Origin: Beijerinckiaceae bacterium
GTDB taxonomy: Bacteria; Pseudomonadota; Alphaproteobacteria; Rhizobiales; Beijerinckiaceae
DNA: 64,000 nt
Assembly: GCA_947452455.1 (NCBI GenBank)
Contig: CANGBX010000005.1
Span: 1-64,000 of the forward strand
Direction: 5' to 3'
This document shows positions 33,969-44,348 of this stretch, piece after piece (the stretch's first letter is position 1; every line of letters starts with the position of its first letter). The notes below the pieces were generated by a model. The model was not told where the DNA came from. It saw only the letters and a program-made list of their open reading frames with translations, and did not search any database. The position numbers and the translations under genes are program-made.

Positions 33969-35767
33969 AACCTTTTGATCCGCATGGCCAGCATCCGTGC
34001 CCCAAAATTCATTTCATCGAGCCCGATGAGAAAAAGCCGGCTGCCAAGGGTGGCGGCTTTATGCGTCTCCTTTCCAATCTCATGCGCACGCGCATTGATA
34101 AGAGCACGCATCGTATTCGCATTGTCGCATTCGGATTTGTGGTTCTTTATGGCGTGATTGGCGGCAAGCTTGTTTATCTGGGCATGAAGCCGGAGCCGCA
34201 GACGTTGCGTCGTGCCGCTTCCGAGGCTGCCTCCGCCGCGCGCCCCGATATTCTAGATCGCAATGGCGAAGTGCTGGCCGCGGATGTGAAAACCGTGTCG
34301 ATCTTTGCCGAGCCACGCCGCATCATCGATAAGGATGAAGCGGTGGAATTGCTCACCGCGGTTTTGCCGGGTCTTAACGCAAATGAATTGCGTGAGCGTC
34401 TGGGTTCGCGCCGCGGTTTCGTCTGGATCAAGCGTGGCGTGACGCCTTCTGAACAGGAAGAAGTGTTTCGTCTGGGTCTGCCGGGCATTAAAACTGTTCC
34501 GGAAAACAAGCGCGTCTATCCCAACGGGCCGATTGCAGCTCATGTGCTTGGCGCGACCAATGTCGACAATCAAGGCATCGCAGGCATTGAAAAATATATC
34601 GACAATCAGGGCTTGGGTGATCTGAAAGGTGCGGGCTTTTCCATGACCGCGGCCGATCTCTCGCCTGTGCAATTGGCGATTGATCTGAAAACCACACACG
34701 CTTTGCGCGATGAGCTGGTGAAGGGTGTTGAGAAATTCAAAGCCAAAGCGGGTGCAGCGGCGATTATGGATGTGAACACGGGCGAGATCATCGCGCTCGC
34801 GTCTTATCCTGATTTCGATCCCAATGTGCCGACCGATGCGCTGGACCCCAACCGCATGAATCGCATGTCGGTGGGCGTATTCGAAATGGGCTCGACCTTT
34901 AAAGCGCTCACTCTGGCCATGGGTCTGGAGAGCAACAAATACAATCTGCGCTCTTCCGTCGATGCGCGTGGGGCTTTGCGTTATGGCCGCCACAAGATTG
35001 GTGATTACCATGCGCAAAACCGTTTTCTGACCTATCCGGAAGTCTTCACTTTTTCGTCCAACATCGCCACGGCAAAAATTGCCATGGGTGTAGGGGTGGA
35101 AGGACACAAAGCTTTCTTGCGCAAAATGGGCCAGCTGGATCGCATGCGCACCGAATTGCCGGAAAGTGCCGAACCTATGGTGCCCAAGCGCTGGAGCGAG
35201 CTCAGCACCATGACCATTGCTTTCGGCCATGGCCTTGCTGTTGCCCCATTGCAAGCCATGATGGCGGTGGCTGCACTTTCGAATGGTGGTTATCTCATCA
35301 CACCGACCTTTTTGAAGCGCAGTGAAGACGACGCCAAGAAGGATGCGCCGCGCGTGATCAGACCCGAAACTAGCGAGAGCATGCGCTATTTGATGCGCCT
35401 CAATGCTGAAGTGGGCTCTGCAAAGAATGTCGACATCAAAGGCTATTTTGCCGGCGGCAAAACAGGCACGGCGAATAAGGCAATCAATGGCCACTATGCG
35501 CAAGATCGCGTCTTCACCACATTCACGGCCATCTATCCATCCGATAAACCGAAATATCTTTTCCTGACGGTGATGGATGAGCCCCAGCCTTTGCCCGAAA
35601 CGCATGGCTATCGCACAGCTGCGTGGAATGCGGGTTCGGTGACGGGCAAAATTATGGAACGCACGGGCCCGCTCTTGGGTGCGCCGCCGCGCCCCGAGGC
35701 GCCGAAAGATCCGTTCCCCGCGCTGGTGCGTGTTGGTGTCAACTCAAACGGGAGTGCGACCCGCTGA
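33965..35767 (+). CDS. ftsI: Peptidoglycan D,D-transpeptidase FtsI (PBP3)
   Basis: A 600-residue septal transpeptidase. A short cytoplasmic tail and one membrane helix (about residues 52-72) are followed by the pedestal domain (RPDILDRNGEVLA) and the penicillin-binding domain: the active-site S310-x-x-K (STFK), SSN in TFSSNIATAK, and KTGT in GGKTGTANK. It crosslinks new septal wall with FtsW as glycosyltransferase partner. It overlaps ftsL by four bases and murE by one. Confidence 0.95.
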   Translation: MKPFDPHGQHPCPKIHFIEPDEKKPAAKGGGFMRLLSNLMRTRIDKSTHRIRIVAFGFVVLYGVIGGKLVYLGMKPEPQTLRRAASEAASAARPDILDRNGEVLAADVKTVSIFAEPRRIIDKDEAVELLTAVLPGLNANELRERLGSRRGFVWIKRGVTPSEQEEVFRLGLPGIKTVPENKRVYPNGPIAAHVLGATNVDNQGIAGIEKYIDNQGLGDLKGAGFSMTAADLSPVQLAIDLKTTHALRDELVKGVEKFKAKAGAAAIMDVNTGEIIALASYPDFDPNVPTDALDPNRMNRMSVGVFEMGSTFKALTLAMGLESNKYNLRSSVDARGALRYGRHKIGDYHAQNRFLTYPEVFTFSSNIATAKIAMGVGVEGHKAFLRKMGQLDRMRTELPESAEPMVPKRWSELSTMTIAFGHGLAVAPLQAMMAVAALSNGGYLITPTFLKRSEDDAKKDAPRVIRPETSESMRYLMRLNAEVGSAKNVDIKGYFAGGKTGTANKAINGHYAQDRVFTTFTAIYPSDKPKYLFLTVMDEPQPLPETHGYRTAAWNAGSVTGKIMERTGPLLGAPPRPEAPKDPFPALVRVGVNSNGSATR

Positions 35768-37227
35768 TGACACTTGGCTCCCTACTTTCCGCACTGAACA
35801 TTCCGGCCGAGCAATGGCCGGAAGGTGCTGCTGATTGTGTGATCAGCGGCATCACTGCGGATAGTCGCGCCGTGTCGAAAGGTTTTGCCTTTATCGCCGT
35901 ACCGGGTGTGCGTGCTGATGGAATGCTCTTTGCAGAAATGGCTGTCGAAAAGGGCGCTAGTGTTGTTTTGGGTGAACGCGCGCCTGAAGCTCCGCTTGAT
36001 GCTTTGTTTGTCAAAATTGGTGATGCCCGTGCGGCGCTCTCCAAAGCAGCTGCACTTTTCTATGCGCGCCAGCCGGTAACCATTGCGGCTGTCACGGGCA
36101 CGAGTGGCAAGACATCGGTTGCATCTTTCACGCGCCAGATATGGGCCGCACTTGGTTTGCAGGCCGCCGCACTTGGCACGACGGGTTTGGTGAAACCATC
36201 GGGTGCCACTTACGGCTCGCTCACCACGCCTGATCCGGTGACGCTTCATCGCACTCTGGATGAGCTTGCGGGCGAAGGCGTCACGCATCTGGCTATGGAA
36301 GCATCCTCCCATGGTCTGGATCAGCGTCGCCTTGATGGTGTGCGCCTGAGTGTGGCGGGTTTCACCAATCTGTCGCGCGATCATCTGGATTATCATCCAA
36401 CCATTGAAGCCTATCTCGCAGCCAAAATGCGTCTCTTCGATACGCTGTTGCAGCCGGGCCAAACGGCCGTGCTCAATGCTGATTGTGACGTAGCCGAACA
36501 AGTGGCAGCAGTCATTGCCAAACGTGGCTTGAAACTCTTTTCGGTTGGTGAAAAAGGCCAGGACATTGTGCTGGTCTCGGTACGCGCAGAAGCTGACAGC
36601 AATCATATTTCACTTCGTCATGCAGGGCAGAGTTATGATCTGCATCTGCCGCTAGCAGGTGATTTCATGGTTTCAAATGCGCTGGTTGCGGCGGGCCTGT
36701 GCATCGCCAGTGGTGCAGAAGCAAAGAAAGTCTTTGCAGCGCTGGAACATTTGCAAGGTGCGCCGGGTCGTTTGGAGCGTGTGGGCGAAAAGAACGGCGC
36801 TCCCATATTCGTCGATTATGCCCACAAGCCCGATGCGCTCGACAAAGTGCTCGCCACTTTGCGCCCGCTCGCGTCACGCCAATTGATCGTCGTCTTTGGC
36901 TGTGGCGGGGATCGTGATCAGGGCAAGCGTCCGATCATGGGGGCCATTGCCAGTGCGCAGGCCGATGTTGTGATTGTCACAGATGATAATCCGCGCTCGG
37001 AAAATGCAGGCGCCATTCGTGCCGCTATTCTGGCGCAAGCGCCGGGCGCTCTTGAAATCGGAGATCGCGCGCAAGCCATTCGTCACGCCGTTTCTTTGTT
37101 GCAAGCAGGCGATGTGTTGGTTGTGGCTGGCAAAGGTCATGAGACCGGACAGACGATCGGCACAAAGACGCTTCCCTTTTCAGATCATGAGGCGATCCGC
37201 GCCGCCTTGGCGGAGTGTGCCGCATGA
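35767..37227 (+). CDS. murE: UDP-MurNAc-tripeptide synthetase (meso-diaminopimelate-adding)
   Basis: A 486-residue Mur ligase adding meso-diaminopimelate to UDP-MurNAc-L-Ala-D-Glu. The ATP loop is VTGTSGKTSVASF, and the specificity motif DNPR (TDDNPRSENAG) marks the diaminopimelate-type enzyme rather than the lysine type. The ATG at 35767 shares one base with the ftsI stop (TGATG); the frame is open further left, but only as a shadow of ftsI. It overlaps murF by four bases. Confidence 0.95.
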   Translation: MTLGSLLSALNIPAEQWPEGAADCVISGITADSRAVSKGFAFIAVPGVRADGMLFAEMAVEKGASVVLGERAPEAPLDALFVKIGDARAALSKAAALFYARQPVTIAAVTGTSGKTSVASFTRQIWAALGLQAAALGTTGLVKPSGATYGSLTTPDPVTLHRTLDELAGEGVTHLAMEASSHGLDQRRLDGVRLSVAGFTNLSRDHLDYHPTIEAYLAAKMRLFDTLLQPGQTAVLNADCDVAEQVAAVIAKRGLKLFSVGEKGQDIVLVSVRAEADSNHISLRHAGQSYDLHLPLAGDFMVSNALVAAGLCIASGAEAKKVFAALEHLQGAPGRLERVGEKNGAPIFVDYAHKPDALDKVLATLRPLASRQLIVVFGCGGDRDQGKRPIMGAIASAQADVVIVTDDNPRSENAGAIRAAILAQAPGALEIGDRAQAIRHAVSLLQAGDVLVVAGKGHETGQTIGTKTLPFSDHEAIRAALAECAA

Positions 37228-38669
37228 GCGAGGCCAACAAAAACATGCCGCTCTGGACAGGGCTTGAACTGGTCGCGCCGATGCAAGCGCGTGTTCTGGG
37301 GCCGCGTGTGCCAGCCGTGCACGGTGTCTCCATTGATACGCGCACCTTGCAGCCTGGGGATCTCTTCTTTGCCATTCGTGGCGAAGCCAATGATGGCCAT
37401 GCCTTTGTCGAAAAAGCTTTCGAGAAAGGGGCAGCCGCTGCCGTTGTCGATGAAGCCCATGCGGATGCGCTGAAAAGATTCGGCACACTTTATGTCGTGC
37501 ATGATGTCTTGCATGCGATGGAAGAATTGGGCCGCGCTGCGCGTCGCCGTATGACCGGGATGGTGGTTGCCATCACGGGTTCTGTCGGCAAGACCAGCAC
37601 GAAGGAAATGCTGAAAGGCATTGTCTCGTCTTTTGGTCAGGGTCATGCTTCGGTGGCCTCTTACAATAATCATTGGGGCGTGCCGCTCACTTTGGCGCGC
37701 ATGCCCGCTGAAACCAGCTTTGGTATTTTCGAAATCGGCATGAACCATGCCAATGAAATTCGCCCGCTCACGCAAATGGTGCGCCCGCATGTGGCCGTAA
37801 TCACCGCGATTGCGCCTGTGCATTTGGAAAATCTCGGCACGGTGGAAGCCATTGCCGATGCCAAGGCTGAAATTTTCGACGGTTTGGAATCAGGTGGTGT
37901 CGCCATCATCCCGCGTGACACGACCCATTACATGCGTCTCGACAATGCGGCGCGCTCATCAAGTGCGGGTAATATCCTCTGCTTCGGGGAAACAGCGGGC
38001 GCTGATGCGCGGCTCATCTCATTTGAGGCGCAGGCTGATGGCTCGCTGGTGACAGCCGATATTCTGGGTGAGCGGCTCACCTATCGTCTGGGCGCGCCGG
38101 GTCGTCATCTGGCGCAAAATTCTCTCGCACTTTTGCTGGCGGCGCGCGCCATTGGCGTCGATATGCAAGCGGCTGCGCAAGAGCTGGCGCATGTCACAGC
38201 GCCACAAGGCCGCGGCCAACAGATCACACTGGAAATCGGCGGCGCACCTGCAACTCTGATTGATGAAAGCTATAATGCCAATCCCGTGTCGATGCGCGCG
38301 GCGCTGACTTTGCTCTCGCAAGTGCCCATGCCCGCCATTTTCGGCCGCCGCATCGCCATGCTTGGAGATATGCTTGAGCTCGGCCCCGATGAAATGAAGT
38401 TCCATGCGGAATTGGCCGATGCCATTTCGGCATTGCCGATCGACATTGTGCACACAGTGGGTCCGCGCATGAAGGCTTTGTATGAAGCCTTGCCTGCGGG
38501 CAAGCGTGGCCTCTATGGCGAGCGCGCATCAGATCTCAGCTCAGCACTGGTCGATCAAGTGGTCGCCGGTGATGTGGTCATGATCAAAGGTTCTAACGGG
38601 AGCAAAATGGGCTCCATCGTGCAGGCGCTCAAAGAGCGTCACGCACAAAACGATCAGGTTGAAGGATAA
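37224..38669 (+). CDS. murF: UDP-MurNAc-pentapeptide synthetase (D-Ala-D-Ala adding)
   Basis: A 481-residue Mur ligase that adds D-Ala-D-Ala to the tripeptide nucleotide. N-terminal substrate domain (GVSIDTRTLQPGDLFFAI), ATP loop ITGSVGKTSTKEM, the SYNNHWGVPLTLARMP segment and EIGMNHANEI are all typical of MurF. The ATG at 37224 overlaps the murE stop; mraY begins 3 bases after its stop. Confidence 0.95.
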   Translation: MSEANKNMPLWTGLELVAPMQARVLGPRVPAVHGVSIDTRTLQPGDLFFAIRGEANDGHAFVEKAFEKGAAAAVVDEAHADALKRFGTLYVVHDVLHAMEELGRAARRRMTGMVVAITGSVGKTSTKEMLKGIVSSFGQGHASVASYNNHWGVPLTLARMPAETSFGIFEIGMNHANEIRPLTQMVRPHVAVITAIAPVHLENLGTVEAIADAKAEIFDGLESGGVAIIPRDTTHYMRLDNAARSSSAGNILCFGETAGADARLISFEAQADGSLVTADILGERLTYRLGAPGRHLAQNSLALLLAARAIGVDMQAAAQELAHVTAPQGRGQQITLEIGGAPATLIDESYNANPVSMRAALTLLSQVPMPAIFGRRIAMLGDMLELGPDEMKFHAELADAISALPIDIVHTVGPRMKALYEALPAGKRGLYGERASDLSSALVDQVVAGDVVMIKGSNGSKMGSIVQALKERHAQNDQVEG

Positions 38670-38672
38670 TCC

Positions 38673-39755
38673 ATGCTCTTTTGGCTTTCGGATTTCTCGA
38701 ATTGGTTCACGCCGCTCAACGTGTTCCGCTATATCACTGTGCGCACAGGTGGGGCTGCGGCGACCGCACTTTTCTTCGTCTTCTTCTTCGGCCCGCGAAT
38801 CATTACCGCCTTACGTTTAAAACAGGGCAAAGGGCAGCCCATCCGCACGGATGGCCCGCAGTCGCATCTGTTGACGAAAAAAGGCACGCCGACTATGGGC
38901 GGCTTGATGATTTTATCAGGCCTGCTTGTTTCGATTTTGCTCTGGGCCAATCTGAAAAATCATTTTGTCTGGGTGGTGATGCTGGTCACCGCAGGCTTTG
39001 GCCTTATCGGCTTTTATGATGATTATCTGAAAGTGACGAAGCAATCTCACAACGGGTTTTCGGGTCGCCTGCGTCTGCTGTGTGAAGCTGCTATCGCCTT
39101 TGTCGCTTGCCTCATCATGATGCGCTTTGGCACGCCCGCCACAACAGGCCTCTCCATTCCGCTGGTGAATGGTTATGTTTTCGACCTCGGCTGGTTCTTC
39201 CTGATCTTCGCACCATTCGTCATTGTGGCTTCCGGCAATGCGGTCAATCTTACCGATGGTCTCGATGGTCTGGCCATTGTTCCCTCGATGATTGCCGCTG
39301 GCACATTTGCGATCATCGCATGGGTTGCGGGCAATGCGATTTTTGCGACTTATCTTGGCATCAACTTCGTGCCGGGCTCAGGTGAATTGGCTGTTGTCTG
39401 TGGTGCTTTGATTGGAGCTGGCCTTGGCTTTCTCTGGTTCAATGCACCTCCCGCGCAGATTTTCATGGGCGACACGGGCTCGCTCGCGCTGGGCGGTCTC
39501 ATCGGCACAGTGGCGGTCGCAGTGAAACATGAGATCGTGCTCATTATTGTGGGCGGCCTCTTCGTGGTCGAGGCTCTGTCGGTCATCGTGCAAGTGGTCT
39601 CGTTCAAACTCACGGGCAAGCGTGTGTTCCGCATGGCCCCGATCCATCATCATTTCGAGCAGCTCGGCTGGTCAGAACCGCAAATCGTGGTCCGCTTCTG
39701 GATCATTGCATTTGTGTTGGCTTTGATTGGTCTGGCCACGCTGAAATTGCGCTAA
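38673..39755 (+). CDS. mraY: Phospho-MurNAc-pentapeptide transferase
   Basis: A 360-residue membrane enzyme with about ten helices that moves phospho-MurNAc-pentapeptide to undecaprenyl phosphate, giving lipid I. Key parts: the TPTMGG segment near residue 70, the aspartates in FYDDYLK and [22 protein letters not shown], and the loop [14 protein letters not shown]. Length matches the family. Only 12 bases separate its stop from ftsW, so there is no room for the murD that usually stands here. Confidence 0.96.
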   Translation: MLFWLSDFSNWFTPLNVFRYITVRTGGAAATALFFVFFFGPRIITALRLKQGKGQPIRTDGPQSHLLTKKGTPTMGGLMILSGLLVSILLWANLKNHFVWVVMLVTAGFGLIGFYDDYLKVTKQSHNGFSGRLRLLCEAAIAFVACLIMMRFGTPATTGLSIPLVNGYVFDLGWFFLIFAPFVIVASGNAVNLTDGLDGLAIVPSMIAAGTFAIIAWVAGNAIFATYLGINFVPGSGELAVVCGALIGAGLGFLWFNAPPAQIFMGDTGSLALGGLIGTVAVAVKHEIVLIIVGGLFVVEALSVIVQVVSFKLTGKRVFRMAPIHHHFEQLGWSEPQIVVRFWIIAFVLALIGLATLKLR

Positions 39756-39767
39756 GGGAAGAAGCAC

Positions 39768-40904
39768 ATGGTCTCACGCGCCGAACGTAGCCCCTTCGCC
39801 GATTGGTGGTGGACAGTTGATCGCTGGCTTTTGACAGGTCTTGGGGCGCTCATGGTGCTTGGCATTGTGCTGACCATGGCGGGTTCGCCCGCGGTGGCTG
39901 AGCGTTTGGGCTTGCAAGCATTTCATTTCGTCAATCGTCAAGTGCTGTTTTTGGGCGCTTGCACTTTAGTGCTGGTCAGCATTTCCTTTCTGCCACCGCG
40001 CTATGTGCGCCGCTTTGCGCTTCTTCTGTATGTGGCTTCTATGGCGCTCGTCGTTTTGACGTTGCTCTATGGTGTGGAAGTGAAAGGTTCGAAGCGCTGG
40101 ATTTTTGGTGTTCAGCCGTCGGAATTCGTCAAGCCTGCTTTCGTCATTCTCGCTGCTTGGGCTTTTTCGGAAGGCGCACGCCGCCGTGATGTGCCAGGCA
40201 CAATCATCGCGATGTTGCTTCTCCCAACCACAGTCATACCGCTTGTGCTGCAGCCTGATATTGGCCAGACCATGCTCATCTCGATTGTCTGGGCTGCGCT
40301 TTTCTTTATGGCTGGCCTCCACTGGTTGTGGGTGATTGGTATTGGCGGGGCCGGCGTCAGCGGGATTCTTGTTGCCTATAAATTCGTGCCCCATGTGCGC
40401 AGCCGCATCGATAAATTTCTGGATCCAGGCGCGGGTGGCACCAATGCCAGCGATACATTCCAGGTCGATACAGCGATGGAAAGTTTCATCTCCGGCGGTT
40501 GGCTCGGCAAAGGTCCGGGCGAAGGCACGATGAAGCGTATCCTGCCTGACAGTCATACGGACTTTATCTTCGCGGTGACCGGCGAAGAATTCGGCGTCAT
40601 CTTCTGCATGTTCATCGTGCTGGTTTTTGCCATTGTCGTGCTGCGTGGTTTGATTGTGGCCTCCAAAAATGATGACCCCTTCTGCCGCTTTGCCGCAGCC
40701 GGACTTGTTGTGCTTTTTGGTGTGCAAAGCGCCATCAATATGGCGGTCAATCTGCATCTCATGCCCGCCAAAGGCATGACGCTGCCCTTTATTTCTTACG
40801 GCGGGTCATCGATGATCTCACTTGGCATCGGCATGGGCTTTTTGATTGCGGTGACACGGCGCAGGCCGCGCGCGGAAATCGAACGACCGGTGAGTGCGGC
40901 GTGA
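39768..40904 (+). CDS. ftsW: Peptidoglycan glycosyltransferase FtsW
   Basis: A 378-residue SEDS-family membrane protein with about ten helices that polymerises lipid II at the septum together with FtsI. Signature stretches: FGVQPSEFVKPAFVILAAW, LLQPDIGQTMLI, the conserved catalytic-region aspartate in that loop, and the C-terminal LPFISYGGSSMISLGIGMG. The ATG at 39768 follows AAGGGAAGAAG. Its stop overlaps the GTG start of murG. Confidence 0.95.
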   Translation: MVSRAERSPFADWWWTVDRWLLTGLGALMVLGIVLTMAGSPAVAERLGLQAFHFVNRQVLFLGACTLVLVSISFLPPRYVRRFALLLYVASMALVVLTLLYGVEVKGSKRWIFGVQPSEFVKPAFVILAAWAFSEGARRRDVPGTIIAMLLLPTTVIPLVLQPDIGQTMLISIVWAALFFMAGLHWLWVIGIGGAGVSGILVAYKFVPHVRSRIDKFLDPGAGGTNASDTFQVDTAMESFISGGWLGKGPGEGTMKRILPDSHTDFIFAVTGEEFGVIFCMFIVLVFAIVVLRGLIVASKNDDPFCRFAAAGLVVLFGVQSAINMAVNLHLMPAKGMTLPFISYGGSSMISLGIGMGFLIAVTRRRPRAEIERPVSAA

Positions 40905-42007
40905 GCAGGCCCATTCTTCTTGCAGCAGGCGGCACGGGCGGCCATCTCTTTCCAGCGGAATCGTTGGCCGGCGCGTTGAAGGCGCGCGGCCATCGCGTCG
41001 AGCTGGTAACGGATGATCGCGCGTTGAATTATGGAAGCGCTTTTCCGGCAGATGCGATTCACACAGTCTCGGCCGCGACGCCAACAGGCGGTGGCATTGT
41101 CTCGAAATTGAAAGCAGCTGTCACTCTGGGCCTTGGCACGCTCGAAGCCATGTCGCTTCTGCGCCGCGTGAAGCCTGCTTGTGTGGTTGGTTTTGGTGGC
41201 TATCCGACCGTGCCGCCTATGCTCGCAGCGCGCCTGATGAATGTGCCCAGCATTTTGCATGAGCAGAACGCGGTGATCGGTCGTGCCAATCGTTTTCTCG
41301 CGGGTGGTGTTACTGCCATTGCGACGGGTTTTCCGACTCTCTCGGGCGCTGGCGCCTCGCTGCTTGCCAAAGCGCGCACCACTGGCAATCCGGTTCGTCC
41401 CGCCGTGCTGGATGCGGCGCAGATTCCCTATCCCTCATTCGATGATGGCAAGCTGCGCATCCTCGTGACTGGTGGCTCGCAAGGCGCGCGTGTCATGTCG
41501 GATGTCGTGCCAGCCGCCATCGCCATGCTGCCGCGAGACATTCAAGATCGGCTTGTCATTGTCCAGCAAGCACGCGGTGAAGATGAAGCCCGTGTGCGCG
41601 AGGCTTATGCGCAGATGAATCTCAAAGTCGAAGTCGCGCCCTTCTTCAAAGATCTGCCGATGCGCATCGCGCAGGCCCATCTGGTGATTGCCCGTTCCGG
41701 CGCTTCCACCGTTTCGGAACTGGCCGTCATCGGTCGCCCCGCCATACTTGTGCCATTTCCCCATGCGCTGGATCAGGATCAGGCGGCCAATGCCGCGCAG
41801 CTCAAATCCTCTGGCGCGGTTGAGGTGATAGACCAGCGCCAATTCGACCCCGCATGGCTGGCCGCAGCCCTCGGGCGTGCCGCCTTTGCGACAGAGGGGT
41901 TGACGCAGCGCGCCGGAGCCGCCAAGGACGCAGGCATAGCCAATGCGGCCCAGCGCCTCGCCGATCTGGTCGAGCGCGTGGCCGCAGGTGAGGAGATCGC
42001 CAGATGA
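40901..42007 (+). CDS. murG: UDP-GlcNAc transferase making lipid II
   Basis: A 368-residue peripheral membrane GT28 glycosyltransferase that adds GlcNAc to lipid I. The N-terminal glycine loop [27 protein letters not shown], the [12 protein letters not shown] stretch, and the C-terminal [11 protein letters not shown] and [11 protein letters not shown] donor-site loops are present. The start is GTG at 40901, overlapping the ftsW stop (GTGA); its own stop overlaps murC by four bases. Confidence 0.96.
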   Translation: MSRPILLAAGGTGGHLFPAESLAGALKARGHRVELVTDDRALNYGSAFPADAIHTVSAATPTGGGIVSKLKAAVTLGLGTLEAMSLLRRVKPACVVGFGGYPTVPPMLAARLMNVPSILHEQNAVIGRANRFLAGGVTAIATGFPTLSGAGASLLAKARTTGNPVRPAVLDAAQIPYPSFDDGKLRILVTGGSQGARVMSDVVPAAIAMLPRDIQDRLVIVQQARGEDEARVREAYAQMNLKVEVAPFFKDLPMRIAQAHLVIARSGASTVSELAVIGRPAILVPFPHALDQDQAANAAQLKSSGAVEVIDQRQFDPAWLAAALGRAAFATEGLTQRAGAAKDAGIANAAQRLADLVERVAAGEEIAR

Positions 42008-43407
42008 AACTGCCGCGCGAGTTGGGACCGATTCACTTTGTCGGTATCGGCGGCATTGGCATGTCCGGAATTGCCGAAGTGCTCATCAATCTTGGCTATG
42101 AAGTGCAAGGTTCTGACGCGTCCGAAAATGCCAATGTGAAGCGCTTGCGCGAAAAAGGCGCGAAAGTTTTCATCGGTCATTCGGCTGATCATCTGGGTCA
42201 AGCCGAAGTGGTCGTCGTCTCGACCGCTATCCGTCGCGACAATCCGGAATTGGCTGGCGCGCGTGAGCGCCGCATTCCTGTCGTGCGCCGCGCTGAAATG
42301 CTGGCCGAACTCATGCGCCTTCGCCAATGCGTGGCGGTGGCTGGCACGCATGGCAAGACCACAACAACGTCGATGGTCGCCACCCTGCTTGATGCGGGCG
42401 GCTTTGATCCGACAGTCGTGAACGGCGGCATCATCAATGCCTATGGCACCAATGCGCGCGTCGGTGAAGGCGAGTGGATGGTCGTCGAAGCCGATGAGAG
42501 CGACGGCACATTTTTGAAACTTCCCGCCGATGTGGCGGTCGTTACCAATATTGATCCAGAACATCTTGATCACTTCAAAACATTCGATGCGATCAAGGAT
42601 GCTTTCCGCACGCTGATTGAAAATCTGCCCTTCTACGGCTTCGCCGTCATGTGCCTCGATCATCCGACGGTGCAGGAACTAGTGGGCAAAATCGAAGATC
42701 GCCGCGTCATCACTTATGGCGAAAATCCGCAGGCCGATGTGCGCCTGCTCGATGTTGATCTGGCGGGTGGTGAGTGCAAATTCAATGTGCTGATCCGTGA
42801 CCGCAAAACGGCGTCCGCGACCTATCTCGAAGGTCTCGTTTTGCCCATGCCCGGCCATCACAATGCGCTCAATGCCACAGCCGCTATTGCTGTGGCTTAT
42901 GAACTCGGCATGAGTGGCGATGCCATTCGCACGGCTCTGTCGCAATTTGGTGGCGTCAAGCGCCGCTTCACCCGCACGGGTGAATGGAATGGCGCGCAGA
43001 TTTTTGATGATTACGGTCATCACCCCGTTGAAATCGCCGCTGTGCTGCGTGCTGCGCGCGCTTCCACCAAGGGGCAGGTGATTGCGGTCGTGCAGCCGCA
43101 TCGCTATTCGCGCTTGCAGACTTTGTTCGAGCCCTTCTCATCCTGCTTCAACGATGCGGATGCTGTGCTGGTGGCCGATGTTTATGCCGCCGGTGAAAAA
43201 CCGATTGAAGGGTTTGATCGCGATTCATTGGTGGCCGCCATCAAGGCGCATGGTCATCGCCGCGCGCTGGCGCTGAATGGCCCCGAAGATGTGCCGGCCA
43301 TCGTGCGCGACATCGCAAAACAAGGCGATTACATTGTGTTTCTGGGCGCTGGCAACATTACGCAATGGGCCTATGCTCTGCCGGAACAGTTGAAGGCGGC
43401 AAAGTAA
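42004..43407 (+). CDS. murC: UDP-MurNAc:L-alanine ligase
   Basis: A 467-residue Mur ligase making UDP-MurNAc-L-Ala. It starts with the UDP-binding [17 protein letters not shown], then the ATP loop [13 protein letters not shown], the [11 protein letters not shown] magnesium segment and [11 protein letters not shown]. Length is normal. It overlaps murG by four bases, and murB begins one base after its stop. MurD, the next enzyme in the pathway, is not in this window. Confidence 0.96.
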   Translation: MKLPRELGPIHFVGIGGIGMSGIAEVLINLGYEVQGSDASENANVKRLREKGAKVFIGHSADHLGQAEVVVVSTAIRRDNPELAGARERRIPVVRRAEMLAELMRLRQCVAVAGTHGKTTTTSMVATLLDAGGFDPTVVNGGIINAYGTNARVGEGEWMVVEADESDGTFLKLPADVAVVTNIDPEHLDHFKTFDAIKDAFRTLIENLPFYGFAVMCLDHPTVQELVGKIEDRRVITYGENPQADVRLLDVDLAGGECKFNVLIRDRKTASATYLEGLVLPMPGHHNALNATAAIAVAYELGMSGDAIRTALSQFGGVKRRFTRTGEWNGAQIFDDYGHHPVEIAAVLRAARASTKGQVIAVVQPHRYSRLQTLFEPFSSCFNDADAVLVADVYAAGEKPIEGFDRDSLVAAIKAHGHRRALALNGPEDVPAIVRDIAKQGDYIVFLGAGNITQWAYALPEQLKAAK

Positions 43408-43408
43408 G

Positions 43409-44329
43409 ATGCGCTTTCCCGACATCACGCCGGAGCTGAGGCAGAAGATGCCGCAGCTGCGCGGGCGACTTGTTGCTGATCAGCCTTTGGCCGCTTTCAC
43501 ATGGTTTCGCACAGGCGGTCCGGCGCAGGCGTTTTTTACGCCCATCGATGAAGACGATCTCGGCTATTTTCTCCAAAATCTCCCGCAAGAGATTCCGCTG
43601 ACCCTGATCGGTGCGGGTTCGAATATGATCATTCGCGATGGCGGCGTGCCCGGTGTCGTCATGCGGCTAGCGGGAAAAGCTTTCACTGATATTTCGATCG
43701 AAGACGGCGCGCGCATTCGCGCAGGCGCAGCTGTGCCGGATGTGAAAGTCGCGCGCGCTGCAGCCGATGCAGGCATTGCGGGTCTGTCGTTCTTTCGCGG
43801 CATTCCCGGTTGCATCGGTGGCGCGCTGCGCATGAATGCCGGCGCGCATGGTGGCGAGACGACGGACGTGCTGATCGAAGCGCGTGGATTGGATCGGCAG
43901 GGCAGGGCGCATGTCTTCAGCCATGCCGATATGGGTTTTTCCTATCGCCATTCCTCTGTGCCCGCTGACATCATCTTCACGCAGGCGCTTTTCCAAGGTC
44001 GTCCGGGTGTTCCGGCTGATATTCTGGCTGAAATGGATGAGATCACGGCGGCGCGTGAAGCAGCCCAGCCGATCAAAGAGAAGACCGGTGGCTCTACGTT
44101 CAAAAATCCGCAAGGCGCCAAGGCTTGGCAGCTGGTCGATGCAGCTGGATGCCGGGGGCTTGTGGTGGGCGATGCGCAAGTGTCGCAGATGCACTGCAAT
44201 TTTCTGATCAATCGCGGCCATGCGTCTGCTGCTGATATTGAAAATCTCGGCGAAGAAGTGCGTCGTCGTGTGAAAGACAATTCGGGCGTCGAGCTTGAAT
44301 GGGAAATCAAGCGCATCGGCATTGCCTGA
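43409..44329 (+). CDS. murB: UDP-N-acetylenolpyruvoylglucosamine reductase
   Basis: A 306-residue FAD/NADPH enzyme that reduces the enolpyruvyl ether to MurNAc. It shows the FAD-site [13 protein letters not shown], the [20 protein letters not shown] stretch, [23 protein letters not shown], and the [10 protein letters not shown] catalytic-serine loop typical of type I MurB. The ATG at 43409 is one base after murC. ddl begins 19 bases past its stop. Confidence 0.96.
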   Translation: MRFPDITPELRQKMPQLRGRLVADQPLAAFTWFRTGGPAQAFFTPIDEDDLGYFLQNLPQEIPLTLIGAGSNMIIRDGGVPGVVMRLAGKAFTDISIEDGARIRAGAAVPDVKVARAAADAGIAGLSFFRGIPGCIGGALRMNAGAHGGETTDVLIEARGLDRQGRAHVFSHADMGFSYRHSSVPADIIFTQALFQGRPGVPADILAEMDEITAAREAAQPIKEKTGGSTFKNPQGAKAWQLVDAAGCRGLVVGDAQVSQMHCNFLINRGHASAADIENLGEEVRRRVKDNSGVELEWEIKRIGIA

Positions 44330-44348
44330 CGCGCATGGAGTGAGAGAC

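Noticed and set aside
34253-35605. A 450-codon open frame antisense to ftsI
   Set aside because: Shadow of ftsI caused by strong codon bias; no recognisable protein features.
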